Origin: Liquidambar formosana | Lineage: Eukaryota; Streptophyta; Magnoliopsida; Saxifragales; Altingiaceae | Reading direction: 5' to 3' | Length of the DNA: 64,000 nt | Assembly (NCBI GenBank): GCA_039720395.1 | Contig: CM077833.1 | Location: forward strand, 31,283,478-31,347,477 | Shown: positions 1 to 13,075 of the stretch, piece after piece | Layout: each line of letters begins with the position of its first letter | Position numbering within the stretch: position 1 is the first letter of the stretch | Made by a program: the position numbers and the translations under genes | The notes under the pieces: model-generated | Seen by the model: the letters and a program-made list of their open reading frames with translations, nothing else | Told to the model about the DNA's origin: nothing | The model's database searches: none

Positions 1-176
1 CTTGCTCACTCTGTTCTCTGTACCTCTTCATGTTAAAATGGTTTTTGTTTTTACCATATATATAAATATACATATTGGTAAACACATGTAACGACAACAT
101 GTGTGCTGTCACATACATGTGTTATAATAATATGTATATCAAGCTTGGATTTACTGATCAGTGAACTTGAATGCAG

Positions 177-2118
177 GTGGTTCTCTACAGCATCGCTTGG
201 TCCTATTGGGTACTTTGCAACTCAACTAGTGATTACAATTTCCATTTTTTAATATATATTGTTTCCAGGAAATTTACCGTCCTTTTTAAATATGATATTG
301 TAGTATTTTTCAAATTTCCGTAACTGTTTCTGGTATATGCGTAGCTATAGCCTATAGCATTGCTAACATCTTGCAAGCTGATAGGTGCCTTATGCTGCTG
401 CTATGTTCTCTGTTTTGATTGTTTTCGCTCAACCATGTGTGAGTTTTTCACTTTATTTCTGGACTTGAAGTTCTTAAAATTGGTTTAAGCATTATTTTTC
501 TTGTATTAAGTTTCTAAAATGTGCAGATACGGAGCATTGCATCAAAACAAGTTGGGCACAGTGAGCAGGTAGTGTTCTTCAATATCTGATATTTGGATTG
601 TTTTCCTTCCTTTGTTTTTCTTCTTTGGTCAAATAGAATTGCTATTTAAATCAAAGTGTCGGGTGTGGAACATTTATCAGACTAATCTGACATTATAAGA
701 TGCAGTCAAATTTTGACTCCTTGTTTGGTTTTTTCTTTCCTCATTATTTTTTTTTTCCCCACCCCCTACACCCTAGGCTGTGGCTAGGCACTACCTATGT
801 CCTAACCCCATCTGGGTACCACTAGGCCACAAGGCGTCAAGGCCTGGTGATCTCCTTATCTCCTTTCACAGCAGTACTGTTTGGTTTATCTCACGAAATA
901 AATTTTTTTCCCAGGGGAAGGCTCAAGGATGCATTTCAGGCCTATGTTCCTTGGCCAACGTTGTTTCTCCCCTGGCTTTCACTCCTCTAACAGGTGATTG
1001 ATAATTTGATTGAAGAATCTATTGGGCTTGAAATTTAATGGAAATTAATTAAGTTCCATCGTTTTTCCAGCTCTATTTCTCTCTGAAAGGGCACCATTTT
1101 ATTTCCCTGGCTTCAGTATTTTGTGCGTTGGATTTGCTTCGGTAAGAGCTTTTATGTTATAATGAAGGTGTATGCTTTGAATTATAGTCTATAATTATAA
1201 TATTGCTCTGTCCAGTAAACAGTTGACACCAGCAATCCATGGTCTTCAAAATGTTGCATACATAAACCCATAAACTGCCATTCTGCGATATCTAAGGTGG
1301 GGTGGCATTTTATGGGTCTGAGGTCAGGCCCAGGCTTATATATGGCATTATGGCCCAAGGTACAGCCTAACCCCAAAAAATTAGGATTATGTGAGAAAAA
1401 GTAGTGATCATGACACATCATTTGATATGGGTATGAGGTGGAGGATGTGACCCAGTGCTCCAGCTGATAGATGGTTAGATTCAGAGGAAACACGTACATA
1501 AATCTAGCTACTTTCACAGCAGAGCCTGCGTTTAAAAGCTCAATAGCAACCCAAAAATTAACTGAAAATCCTAAATTTTCAAACTAGGCCATTGCAGCCC
1601 ATTTTGTATTCCTATGTGCAACTTAATTTGATAAATGGCCTACTCTGGTTTGCTCTCTACACGCATCAAACCTGCGTTTAAAAAGCTCAAGAGGTGCCCA
1701 AAAGTTAACTAAACTTGCAAACTGGGTCATTGCAGCCCATTTGTTTTATTCCTATGCGAAAAGTTTGGGAAATGGCCCACTCGTGTCTGCACTTTACACA
1801 GTGCATTAGCTCAATATTTCTTTTTTATTCCTCTGTAAGCATTAGCTCAATATTTTAAAATCTCTAGGGAAAACAGGAAGGCTGCATACTAGGGGCCTCT
1901 GTGCTAACAAAAGAAAAGAACCTCTTTACCTATGTGGGCTGGCTAATTACCTTGACACGTTTCCTTCTTTTTTTAAATATATTTTTCGCCCATGGACTCG
2001 AATTCAAAGAAAAAGTATTTTTGCGCAGCTGATAGCCTTCCTTCAGAGTATTATGATAAGGGCGGCTCCTCCAATTTTAAGTCAGAGAGTCAGCAATTGC
2101 TACTATGTGGAAGCCTGA
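177..2118 (+). CDS. MFS transporter, TetA / hippocampus-abundant-transcript-like (3' part of gene)
   Basis: Six exons can be joined in phase: 177-209, 385-438, 527-568, 915-993, 1071-1141 and 2029-2118, ending at TGA 2116-2118. They encode the last 122 residues. All junctions are GT-AG and phases match (0,0,0,1,0). The peptide contains VVLYSIAWSYW, VPYAAAMFSVLIVFAQPC, SIASKQVGHSEQ, GKAQGCISGL and, at the C-terminus, LIAFLQSIMIRAAPPILSQ. This is the typical last third of plant major facilitator proteins annotated as tetracycline-resistance-like or hippocampus-abundant-transcript-like (Arabidopsis At2g16970-16990 group): membrane transporters with about 12 helices and uncertain substrates. The KQVG...GKAQG loop and two hydrophobic helices are visible. 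The N-terminal exons lie left of the window. I see no lesion in this part. The family is clear; the substrate is unknown. Confidence 0.87.
735..850 (-). repeat. SINE-like dispersed repeat in MFS intron
   Basis: On the minus strand the segment reads TGGCCTAGTGGTACCCAG, a good match to a tRNA-type Pol III A box (RRYNNARYGG). The same block (acctgggtaccaccactagg-type sequence) recurs at about 56633-56667, and a related box lies at about 2490 on the plus strand. It sits inside the intron 569-914. This fits a degenerate tRNA-derived SINE; no clear B box or target duplication was found. Confidence 0.4.
1524..1805. repeat. Diverged tandem duplication, unit about 145 bp
   Basis: The block starting cctgcgtttaaaagctca near 1526 is repeated from near 1671. 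Both copies continue through an attgcagcccattttgt-like string and an aaatggccyactc-like string. It lies in the last intron of the MFS gene and has no coding content. Confidence 0.6.
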
Positions 2119-2489
2119 TTTTCAAGGATGTGGAGGCTCAAACCGGAACCAATTCCTTTGTGGTCTCCTACCGGGTGGTATTTTTTGGTCCAAAATCTAT
2201 CTAATGTATATATGCGCTATACGCGCTGATTTAATATAAAAAAATGGAAGTAATGAACTTCTGAAGTCGCTCCATTGGTGAGGGGAAATGGGTTAGCTAT
2301 CAGTTATTTTAATCTATATTTATATTGTATTTGGTGTTTAATTTGGAGTCTATTGCATGTACTACAGTTGCTTTCCACCAAAGGGGAATGAAACAGGATG
2401 CCAAGGCCCTAAATCTGGAAGCATTTTGGTAAATGAGAATTGCTCTATCTTGTGTATGTATCTTGTGTATCATTAGAAAAAGCCTGTAG

Positions 2490-2640
2490 CCAATGGCCTT
2501 GTGGCCTAATGGCACTTCTCCTCTTGTATGGACGGAGGTTGTAGGTTCAAGTTTTAAGATTATTATGAATTGATGTAATGAATTTCTTATCCAAGCTACT
2601 ATAAAAGAGAAAATGCTTGTACTTACACTCTTGCACTTTT
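2490..2640 (+). repeat. tRNA-derived SINE candidate
   Basis: GGCCTTGTGGCCTAATGGCA resembles a Pol III A box, and about 35 bases later GTAGGTTCAAGTTTT resembles a B box (GGTTCAANYCY). The spacing and order are those of a tRNA-like SINE head, on the opposite strand to the copy at 735-850. The 3' end is not defined. Confidence 0.4.
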
Positions 2641-4340
2641 TATGTTACAATTTCTATGTCTAGAAAATGACACAAACAAATTAAATTTATTTACTAAGGG
2701 TTTGTTGGGTGTTTCATTTGAAATTAAAGAATTCAACAAATTTTAGAAAGTATTCAACAAATTTGTATGTTTTTTGATCTAAAATTTATTTCCTAATCAA
2801 AATGGGTATGGAGAGAGACAATGATATGCATTTCTTCTTAGGGAAAATGACAAAACAGTGAGTTAAAATAAAAGAAAACCTTAAAAGAGGGCTAAAACTC
2901 TCATATTTATTTCAAAGTGGCAATAATGAATTTTAATTCCAAAAAGAAGGGGATTTATAGTCAAATGTCCATTATACCACTTTAGTAAAAAATTTATTTT
3001 TTCACCCAACCCAAATCCTATAAGATCATTCTCATCTCCTCTTATTAAATATAACTTAACTAATATTTCTCCTATGTGTTGAGAAAGAGGGAAAAAAAAA
3101 AGGTGATTCTCTATGTTGTTGTTGTTGTTTTTTTTTTTATTTTTATTTTTGTCATTACTTATTGAAAAGCATGATTTAAATTTAATTAACATACCCAACC
3201 GCTGGGGGGACAAAAAAACTTTTCAAATCCAAATCTATATATTATTAATCTAGTTAATATATATATGATCAGTTTTTTTGAATTATTTTTTGAGACTTTT
3301 AAATTAGGAGAAAAAAGATGGGTTTAATGTAAGAAAAGTATTTAGGTGAGATAAAAAATAAAAAAATAAAAAATAAGGAGGACAGAATGGTTATTATATA
3401 ATAGCATATGGTAGATCATTTGTTTGAGATTAAAGTTTATTACTATCATTTTAAAAAAAATAAAAAAGAATTAACTTTTTATTTGAAATTATTTTTATTT
3501 TGACCTACTATTTGGTTATTTTTCTTTTTTATGACGTGGGAGTAACCTTTTTCCATCACCACCATGTGATTGACAGCTGTGAACCCACATGCTCGAGTCT
3601 TCGCGCGATGGCGACCTATTTTCATTTATTTATTTATATTTTCGCTGAGGTAAAGGAAATTGTTTTCTATAAGAAATAATCGGAACTTGTTACTTCCACT
3701 TAAAGAACCTTTTGATTCACCCAATGAAGTTATGTAAGAGAACTCTTCAAGTTTTTATTCACGACCGCCCCTAATCAAAATAGATCTGGGATTCTTTTGA
3801 TACAATAAGAAATAATAAACAATAAAAAGAAAAATATTTTTATAAAGCAATGATAGATATGAAACACATTCATATCTGTTAAAATTAGTTTGGAGCTGAC
3901 ATAAAATCTATACAAGGAAATAAACATTCATGATTTCAAATGCAATAATGAAATGTTATGCTAGCTAGATTCAAAATTAAAATTTTTATTTATTTCATAA
4001 GCTAGCTTGAACCCCTGAAATTGAGTTTTTTTTTTTTCTTTTTTTTTTCCTAATGGATTTCGAGTTGACAAACTGACTGGATGTTTCGACCTTAAAGCAT
4101 ACTAAAAAGGAAATTCAGATACGGAGTATCACGAGAGACCCATTTGTTCGGACTGAAGCGCAGCCCTTTTGAGTTTTAATACGGCCAGAGAGCTACTTTT
4201 ATCATAATCAATCAACCTTTTATTGTTTTTTGATGCCTCATAATCAATCAACCTTTAAAATGAGATTGATTATCGTCTCATCCACTTTGACCCCCTCGCC
4301 GCGTCACTCGCTGAATGCTTCATAAAGTGAGATACACTCA

Positions 4341-4351
4341 GCTGAGTCAGC
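4341..4351 (+). promoter_or_regulatory. Palindromic TGAGTCA (GCN4/bZIP-type) site upstream of PLDdelta
   Basis: GCTGAGTCAGC is a perfect 11-bp palindrome around TGAGTCA, about 290 bp before the PLDdelta start codon. TGAGTCA is the classic bZIP (GCN4-like) core. Its function here is inferred from motif and position only. Confidence 0.3.
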
Positions 4352-4637
4352 TAACCCAAACCGCTATTTTCCTTTCTAGCTGCTTGCCGCCTTGTTTTCT
4401 GCCATTGGCCAAAACCAATCACCTGCTTCTTCATTGTAACCGCCGCCTACCAGACAGATATATCTTCTATTTGTCCGGTAACAGCTAACTTTTGTGCACA
4501 ATAGTATTCACGTTTTAACAAAAACGAGGACAAACTAATTTCTTCGTTCGGTCAGTTTAAGATCGCACATTTATTTGCATAGCGTTACTCTCGGATTTTC
4601 TACACTTCATGCATTTACACCTCGATCTCTGCTAAAA

Positions 4638-7600
4638 ATGCCGGACAGTGATTCCGAGAGTGTAATCTACCTTCACGGTGACCTCGATCTGACTATCATC
4701 GAAGCTCGATGTCTACCAAACATGGATTTGTTCTCGGAGCGTCTCCGCCTGTGCTTCACAGCCTTCGATACTTGCCCAACACCACTTATCAGCGGCGGAA
4801 ATAGGATTCACCACCACCACCACCACCGGAAAATCATCACCAGCGACCCTTACGTCACCGTCTGCCTCGCCGGAGCCACCGTGGCACGCACGGGTGTGCT
4901 CTCAAACTCTCAAAACCCTGAATGGAAGGAGCATTTCAAGATTCCCCTAGCTCACCCTGTGTCGCAGGTGGAGTTCCAGGTGAAAGATAATGACGTGTTT
5001 GGCGCTGATTTGATCGGAACCGCTTCGGTCTCTGCTCGGAGAATCAAATCGGGTGAGGCCATCAATGATTGGTTCCAGGCTGATCGCTCCCTCTGGAAAA
5101 CCTACCGAAGCCTGAATGCGCAATTCATCTCGAAATGAAATTCGTTCCTTGTGATAGCAACCCCTTATACAAATACGGCATTGCGTCCAATCCTGAAAAT
5201 TTTGGTGTTTGCGAAAGTTATTTCCCGGCGACAAAAGGAGGGTCGGTGACACTTTATCAAGACGCGCATGTCGAAGACGGCATGCTTCCGGCAATTGAAT
5301 TGGAAAATGGGAAAAACTTTAGGCACGGGGCGTGTTGGGAGGATATATGTCATGCTATATTGGAGGCTCATCATTTGGTGTACATTGTGGGTTGGTCGGT
5401 TTATCATAAGGTGAAGTTGGTTAGAGAATCGAAAAGGCAGTTGCCTAGTGGTGGGGATTTGAATCTCGGTGATCTGCTCAAGTATAAGTCGCAAGAAGGG
5501 GTGCGAGTTTTGTTGTTGGTTTGGGATGATAAGACTTCCCACAGTAAATTCTTCATTAATACGGTACAAATTTTACCAATTTGCTGTGACTTTTCAATGA
5601 TTGTTTTAATACATGCAAGATGGGTTTTGGTTTTTCAATGACGTAATTAGTGCTTACATCAAAGAAGGTTTCTCAGAAGAGACTGAATTATTGTCACTTT
5701 GGTTTCTCTGTTTTGATTTTCACATCAAACTCTGGCATTATTATACATGAAAATGTTGGCTCTAGATCTCTCTTTACTTGGTAACATGTTTAATGAGTAT
5801 ATATGAAAATAAACAAGAACTAGAAAAGTAATTATGTAAAATCCACATGCTTATATACTCAAAAGATTAGTTGTGAGATTAGAAAAGCAGAGGCATCAAA
5901 TTAGGATGCAAGTACATTACAATTTGTATAGTAGTGCATTTTGTTTTCCAAATACCTTCTCAACATTAGAGGAAACAAACACAGTTTCTAAACAGTAATT
6001 TGAGAACCCAACATCAGCTGCATTTCCAAGAATGGGTTTTTGACCAAAATTTAAGTAAATTTGGTTGCGGACTTGTGGTTCATGAATTCTGAAATGATGA
6101 AGGACTGGTGGAATAGCATCCTCTAATTTGGGTTTGAATGCCTGTAAAACGAAGTGCCAGGTTATGGAACTAGCTCCCACTCTAGAATGATTGCTTCAGC
6201 TAGTCTGACTTTCATTCAATATTTTGGTGCTTGGGCTGATAACATACCTATCATTAAGCATGTGGTGTGTCTAATTGTGTGTGTGCGGGTACGAGTGTGT
6301 GTTGTTTATTTAGATGCACATTCTCTAGGCAGATTTAACTGGCTTTCATTCAGTGTTCTCTGGCTTAATATGATTAGTTTGGCATGCAGGCAGGAGTGAT
6401 GCAAACTCATGACGAAGAAACTCGGAAGTTTTTTAAGCACTCTTCTGTCATTTGTGTGCTGTCACCTCGTTATGCCAGCAGTAAGCTTAGCATTTTCAAG
6501 CAACAGGCATGCTTTATACCTTGGTCCAGTAATTGTTGCACTGTATTTGATCTTAGTTGGTATATGAAATGTTTTGATTACAGAAAAGTGCTTATTTATA
6601 ATATTAAGAGTACCACTCTTTAATTAGATTTAGAGAGGAGAACCATCTAATTCATGCAGTTCTTACTTCAATCGGTAGCCATTTCTTATCTTTACTTGAA
6701 TTTCTCTGTTTCTTGATAAGTTTACGTAGGATGTAATTTCATTCTATACATACAAATTTAACTGCATCTAGAGCCCTATCTTTATTTGTCGTTTGTTTGA
6801 TTGGGAATTATTAAAATATATATATAAGACTAGCTAAAGCATTCTGAGTAGATAGGACTATCTAATGAAAACCTGTTTTGATCTGTATGAAACCCAGTAT
6901 TTCTTACCACAGGGTGTGTGATGGTTTTATAATGTCACCAGTGCAATAATATATTCCTTGGTTAGCTTCAATGTGATTCATCAATGCACTCTCACACACA
7001 CACATATGTAAATGTATTTAGATACGTACATAATTATGCTGTCTTTTACTGCTTCTAACATTCAGTTTGGGCAAATTTTAAGATTTCTAACGAATGCATG
7101 GAATTCATTATTCAAGTGTTGACGTTGTGTGGGTTATTTTCAAAGTAGATTAATATTTTTATTTTTTTTGTTCTCTTTGTCCAAAGTGGGAGAATTAGGC
7201 ACTAGAACAAAAGCCTGCCAGGGAGTGTTGTGTCATAAACTCCTATTATATTCGGGGGTTTTGTAATTGTAGTAGAAAGTGTCACACTCTTGTAGGGGAT
7301 AGGGAAGGAAAAAAGGATGCCCTTAAAAAGGGAAACTACTGAAGGGTGGGATTTTGCAACGCTGCTTTCCATATACCATTTTGGGAGAAAAATATTTCCT
7401 AGATAGGTGGATAAAGGCTTTTACTTCCTGTTGTATCATTTTAGATCATCTTTTACCACAACCATGTCCTTTCATTGGTTTGCTTTTTCCTTTTGCTCTT
7501 CAACCCCCAAATACCACTTCTTTTCGCTGATGCTGTCAAGTGTTTCATCAGATCTAACTGAACACATGATCAGAGTAAACAATATCTTAGCACTTCTTTT

Positions 7601-10600
7601 GTCACTACTTTGATACTAGCTTACTCTTATCCTTTGGAACACTTGATATAAACTTCTGCATTTCTTCTCGCGGATGAAACCTGCACAATTGATCCTATGT
7701 TGTTGGATCCACTAATTGAGTTTCCTCATGTTCCCTTGGACTCCTCTCTGACTGTGTTTTGGAATGTTGCACTCATTTTAAGTTCATATTTCATCCTCTT
7801 GGAAATGACAATATTCACTTCATGAAAAACATCTTGATTAGACATTAATAGGGATTCCCATGCTCATTAACATTTTACCTTACTTTATATGTTTGCTTCT
7901 ATGGTTTTTGGAAGAGTGAAATACTCAACATCTATTGCCCCATATACCTTGATGAGCAGAGGGTTACAACTGAACATTAGACGTATGTTTGTGTTTGCAT
8001 CATATATATCTCTAGAAGTTATTGCACACCCAAATACACATTGATCTACTTTGTGCCTATATTATTCTGCTAACAGATCCCTTTTTCTGATCAGTAATAA
8101 AAAGGGGAAAACATTTATTTCAATTAGCTGACATTTTCTTCTTGTGGCATCTGACTTTACAGGTTGTTGGAACCCTATTTACTCATCATCAGAAATGTGT
8201 GATTGTTGATACACAAGCATCTGGAAATAACCGGAAGATAACTGCTTTTATAGGAGGTCTAGACCTTTGTGATGGCCGCTATGATACACCAGAGCATCGG
8301 CTTTTTCGTGATCTTGACACTGTATTTCAGGATGATTATCATAATCCAACCTTTTCCGTGAGTATTTGTTTCACTGGAACTTTTATTCTCTTTTCATGGT
8401 TCAGTATGAAACTAAAACCACAATAGATCACTTATGATGCTATTCTTAGACCAATGGCTCTTACCAGCTGCCCTCTTCTTTTCTTTTGTTGAATAATAGG
8501 CAGGAACTAGGGGTCCAAGGCAACCATGGCATGATTTGCATTGCAAAATTGAAGGGCCTGCTGCATATGATGTTCTTACAAACTTTGAGCAACGTTGGAG
8601 AAAAGCCACAAAATGGTCGGAGTTTGGTCGCCGTTTCAAAAGGATATCTCATTGGCATGATGATGCTTTAATTAAGTTAGAGCGCATTTCGTGGATACTT
8701 AGTCCTTCCCCATCAATTCCAATTGATGATCCTAAATTATGGGTTTCCAAGGAAGATGATCCTGAAAACTGGCATGTTCAGGTTAATTAGTATGCACTTC
8801 CCACCAAAGCAAAGCTTCTATCATTTTATTTAATTTGTTAGCACTACTGAATGTAAGTTTGTTTTTCTTTGATGACAGATTTTCCGATCCATAGATTCTG
8901 GATCTTTGGCAGGATTTCCCAAAGATGTTCAATCAGCTGAGGCTCAGGTTTATCTAAGTTTCCAATCGAAAAATTTATAGAAGACACAATATTCAGGCAA
9001 ATTTTTTTTAAAAAAAATCTCATTTTTTTTTTATAATGGTGATTGATATGCTTCGTAACTTTCTCTTTTTTGCAGAAGCTAGTCTGTTCAAAAAATTTAG
9101 TGATAGACAAGAGCATTCAAACAGCATACATCCAGGCAATCAGATCTGCCCAACACTTCATTTATATTGAGAATCAGTATTTTCTTGGATCATCTTATGC
9201 ATGGCCATCTTACAAAGAAGCAGGTTTGAGCACCTTCTAAATAGTTACTTGCATTACATGTTTACATTGTACAGACCATTTCCATTGCTCATACTAAAGT
9301 TCCTCCATTGTAAACACAAGTCAGAGTGTGTATGAGCTGTGCATCCAATGCATTTCATTTTATAGGTCAAGATTCCACAATTGTTGTCTGTTACATTTTT
9401 ATAATAAAATTTTTACTTATCAACCTACAGCTACATTCTGTATAATGTGCAAGACCCATATTTTCATCCACAAATTGAAAAGTTACGTTCATTTCTTGGT
9501 ATTTTAAACACATGAACTCACTTTGTCTATATTTAATGTTATCTTTCATGTATCTACTCAATAATTATATCTGCCTAGATATCTTTTCACCCAAAACAAT
9601 TTTTTATTCAGTTTCCATTGTTTCTACTCATCAAAATTTTCCTTAGATGTAACATTTTTTTTTTTTTCGGTTATGATTAGGTGCTAATAATCTAATTCCA
9701 ATGGAGTTGGCATTAAAGATTGCTAGTAAGATAAGAACGAAGGAGAGATTTGCAGTTTTTGTCATTGTACCAATGTGGCCTGAGGGCGTCCCGTCTTCAG
9801 CGTCTGTGCAGGAGGTTCTTTTCTGGCAGGTGAAATATGATTTCAATACTTAATTTTTTCTGGTCCATGGAGAAGACCAGTGACAGCACATAAGAATTAA
9901 ACTAGTGCAAGTTGACAGCGCTAAAAGGTGGAGAGGAAGAGGCCAAGATGGACGGGTGAAATTAAGAAGTCTGAAATCTCTTGTATAAATAGAAGGCATA
10001 GTTTTTAAACAACTGGAAAGCTTGGCCCCAAATAGTTGGGATAAATGCAAATAATATTAACAACAATCATCACTGCATTACTCTGAACAATTCCAGGTCC
10101 TTGATGATGGCTTTGCAGTTATTCAATTAACTTGGCATGGATTTATTCAACTTGAATCCGTATAGGACTAGGATGTTCATAAGTTACTATTTACATGGGA
10201 GGAAATATGAGATCTTCTATATGAAACACACTTTAATCTGTATCTGCCAGACAATTTAGTGTGTGTTTAACTTTGGCATTTTTTTATTTTATTTATTTAT
10301 TTATATTTTTTTTTTTTGCAGGGACAGACAATGGAAATGATGTATGAAATTATAGCACGAGAGTTGAAATCTATGCATCTTGAGAACGTGCATCCACAAG
10401 ACTACCTAAATTTTTATTGTCTTGGCAATCGGGAAGAGCTGCCCAAAGAAGTGCCGACTTCAACTAATCAACCTTCCAATAATGGCGATGCGGTAATCAT
10501 ACAATAAGAAATTTTCACTAGTTTAGTCAGTTAAACTAACAGTGTATCATTTGAAAATGGTATGTTCTTCATTACTATTGTGGTTTGATTTGATCCCAAT

Positions 10601-10900
10601 CCTTCATTGAACCATAAGCTCAGATTTTTTTTCCTTTTCCTCAAGAGAAAGTGGGGGTGGAACTGGACCACACTCTGCATGGAACTGAACTGAATCAACC
10701 TAGGTTAAACTTGGGTTTTGGGTTGGTTCTCAGTTTAGGACATTTATGCATTTGTCTAGTTTTCAATACAAATCTTTCAATCCATCTAGTTTAAGATATA
10801 AATTGGAAAATCCAAGGACTCCCAGCATCTTGTTTTAGATAAGCAATGAAACCATATATAGAAGACTATTTCAATTTCCAATTTTGAAGTAGTGTTAAAG

Positions 10901-10942
<42 letters not shown>

Positions 10943-12444
10943 GAAAATTTGAAGAAGAAGAGGAAAAGGGTGGAGATAGTAATATTCTGCATGTAGGAAG
11001 ATCGAAGGGAGCCAACCTATGTAGTATAGCTGTTGCAGTCATTTTCAAACTCGACATGAATTCAAGCTGGTCCAATGAGCAAAATGAGACCAAGGAGTGT
11101 CGATGGAAAAAATCCGCATTCTTAGTTTGTATCAACTGTGCCTGGGCATAGACACTACCAAAAGAAAAATATACCCTGGCCTAAAGTGTTAAGTTATAAC
11201 TTATAACACACAAGATCGACATATTTTGGTTGACATGTGTGTACACATATAAATGTTTGGTTGTATATACCTGTATATGTGGCATTATATCTCTAATGTA
11301 TGGTGGATCAGTTTTTCAGGTTGGGTCACCTTACCCAACCTATTAACAAAGTTTCAAGCCAACCTTGGTTCAAATTATTTTAAATCCATAACTAAACTGA
11401 GCAGGCATAAAAACTGAATGGAATCAATCCAAGTCAAGTCAGGTTGGTTTTGGTCTTGGGTTAAATCATACCAATTTGCACCTTTAGTTACTATAGGTGA
11501 GGAATACCATCATTTATGACTTTGAGTTTTCTGCTACTGTGGTTCCACTTAGAAATTCTACCTTTAAAATGTGGCTTATCTGACATTTTATTTTATAATC
11601 TAAAATTGAATCTAGACTCTTGTGAGTTGTGAAATGAATCTGATACACTTGAGATTTCAGGTTTCAGCTTCCCAAAAGTTTCAACGGTTTATGATTTATG
11701 TACATGCAAAGGGAATGATAGTAGATGATGAGTATGTGATATTGGGATCTGCCAATATCAACGAACGGTCTATGGCTGGTTCAAGAGACACAGAGATAGC
11801 TATGGGTGCATATCAGCCCCATTACACATGGGCTAAAAAGCAGCAGCATCCACATGGCCAGGTTTGTTTCATCAATTTTATTGTTTGATATATCACGTTA
11901 TATAATGCACTTGAGAAGCTTCGATGCTTGCTTTCTGGGATGTCCAGGAGGTGGCCTAACCAATTGAACTCCTTTGTGTTTATTGAACAGTAAAAATATG
12001 CTAAAGCATGCATAAATGTTAACATTCACTCCATTATTGAACTCATTATAGTAGGCTGTGTTGGGATATTTGTGTCCTCTCATTGAAGTTGGTTCTGTTA
12101 ATCAAAGTAACTTGTAAGTAATCTGATCATACCAATTGATGTGTTTGCAGATATACGGATACAGAATGTCACTCTGGGCAGAGCATTTAGGTATGATAGA
12201 GGATTGTTTCAAAGAGCCAGAGAGTTTGGTTTGTGTGAAGAGTTTGAACAAGATTGCTGAAGATAATTGGAAGAAGTTCACGGCTGAGGATTTTATGCCA
12301 TTGCATGGCCACCTTCTCAAATACCCAATCAAGGTAGATGGCAATGGGAAGGTAGGCCCCATGCCTGGGCAAGAGAATTTCCCAGATGTTGGTGGAAAGG
12401 TGCTCGGAGGTCGTACGAATCTCCCTGATGCTCTAACTACATAG
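4638..12444 (+). CDS. PLDDELTA: Phospholipase D delta (C2-PLD), with a one-base frameshift in exon 1
   Basis: Exons: 4638-5563, 6390-6506, 8163-8357, 8500-8781, 8879-8947, 9076-9223, 9681-9829, 10322-10492, 11661-11861, 12151-12444. The product is about 850 aa once the frameshift near 5123 is bridged; Arabidopsis PLDdelta is 868 aa. The start is chosen where [18 protein letters not shown] aligns with the family N-terminus. A C2 domain (about residues 10-160, [15 protein letters not shown]) carries a six-histidine loop. HKD motif 1 is HQKCVIVD (H357, K359, D364); HKD motif 2 is HAKGMIVD (H701, K703, D708). The C-terminus is LPDALTT. The enzyme hydrolyses phosphatidylcholine and phosphatidylethanolamine to phosphatidic acid; PLDdelta is a plasma-membrane, oleate-stimulated isoform in stress signalling. 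Intron 2 appears to use a GC donor. As written, the first frame stops at 5136-5138 after 166 residues. Confidence 0.93.
9880..10045. repeat. Possible non-LTR retroelement tail in PLDdelta intron 7
   Basis: The stretch contains agaggaagaggccaagatgg and, about 100 bases on, cttggccccaaatagttggg. These strings look like the degraded 3' end of a plant LINE: an RGRP-type coding tail followed by a conserved 3' string. There are no intact frames and no poly-A tail. The assignment is tentative. Confidence 0.2.
10902..10939. repeat. (AT)n microsatellite in PLDdelta intron 8
   Basis: An uninterrupted AT dinucleotide run of about 18 units. Confidence 0.9.
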
Positions 12445-13040
12445 CCTGCATCATTTGTATTATTCATAAATTCAAATAATTTCACAAGAGGAGCCAAAAA
12501 TGGCTCAGGGTGAAATTATAGGAGCTTTCTAGATTGAATTCGGGCTAGAAATGTAACATTAAACGCACTGTGTTGTACATTGTGATCTGCTGTTTGTACC
12601 ACTTACTGGCTTCATAGTAGTTTAAATAGATTTTTTTTTTAAATATTTGGAAATTTTGGCAACAAAACTTTACAAATTAATGATTTCTTCAAAGTTGTGT
12701 AGAACAGCGTGCTTGGTCTCAATTTCACCACAAAAAAGGACTAAATATGACCGTGAGAATCACTTCTAAATCCAATTGTCTATTTCGACTTCATCCCGGA
12801 ATGACTCCTAACGATGCCAGATGATCTCTAAATCTAATTTCCTGTTTCAGATGTCAAACTAATAGTGATCTCTCTCAAAGCTTGAGCTAGTGCTCAAGCA
12901 AACCACCATTGATTAGATTTACATCCTTTCGTTACTTAGTGCGAGGCTGAATCCAAGAGCTCCTAGCTCAAGTTCTGTGAAATCAAAATTTATCGTGTGA
13001 AATCCGTTTTGTGTATGCATGACATCAAACACCTAAATAT

Positions 13041-13075
<35 letters not shown>

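Larger units (their letters stand above)
2119..4637. other. Intergenic: MFS 3' side to PLDdelta 5' side
   Basis: This is AT-rich DNA with no convincing gene. It holds a SINE-like box near 2490-2560, poly-T/poly-A tracts around 3100-3140 and 4025-4050, and the PLDdelta promoter and leader in the last few hundred bases. Short reading frames here show no family resemblance. Confidence 0.6.

Noticed and set aside
177..240. Apparent frameshift in the MFS exon (YSIAW then YFATQ in another frame)
   Set aside because: GTACTT at 210 is a splice donor; joining to 385 gives an unbroken ...SYW-VPYAAAM. The second match is chance.
1992..2204. 70-codon frame starting MDSNSKKKYF
   Set aside because: The real coding frame here is the neighbouring one, beginning at the acceptor 2028, which gives the conserved C-terminus of the MFS transporter.
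4575..4637. Upstream extension of the PLDdelta frame
   Set aside because: The extension starts at TTG, not ATG, and adds residues not seen in the family. ATG 4638 fits the PLDdelta N-terminus.
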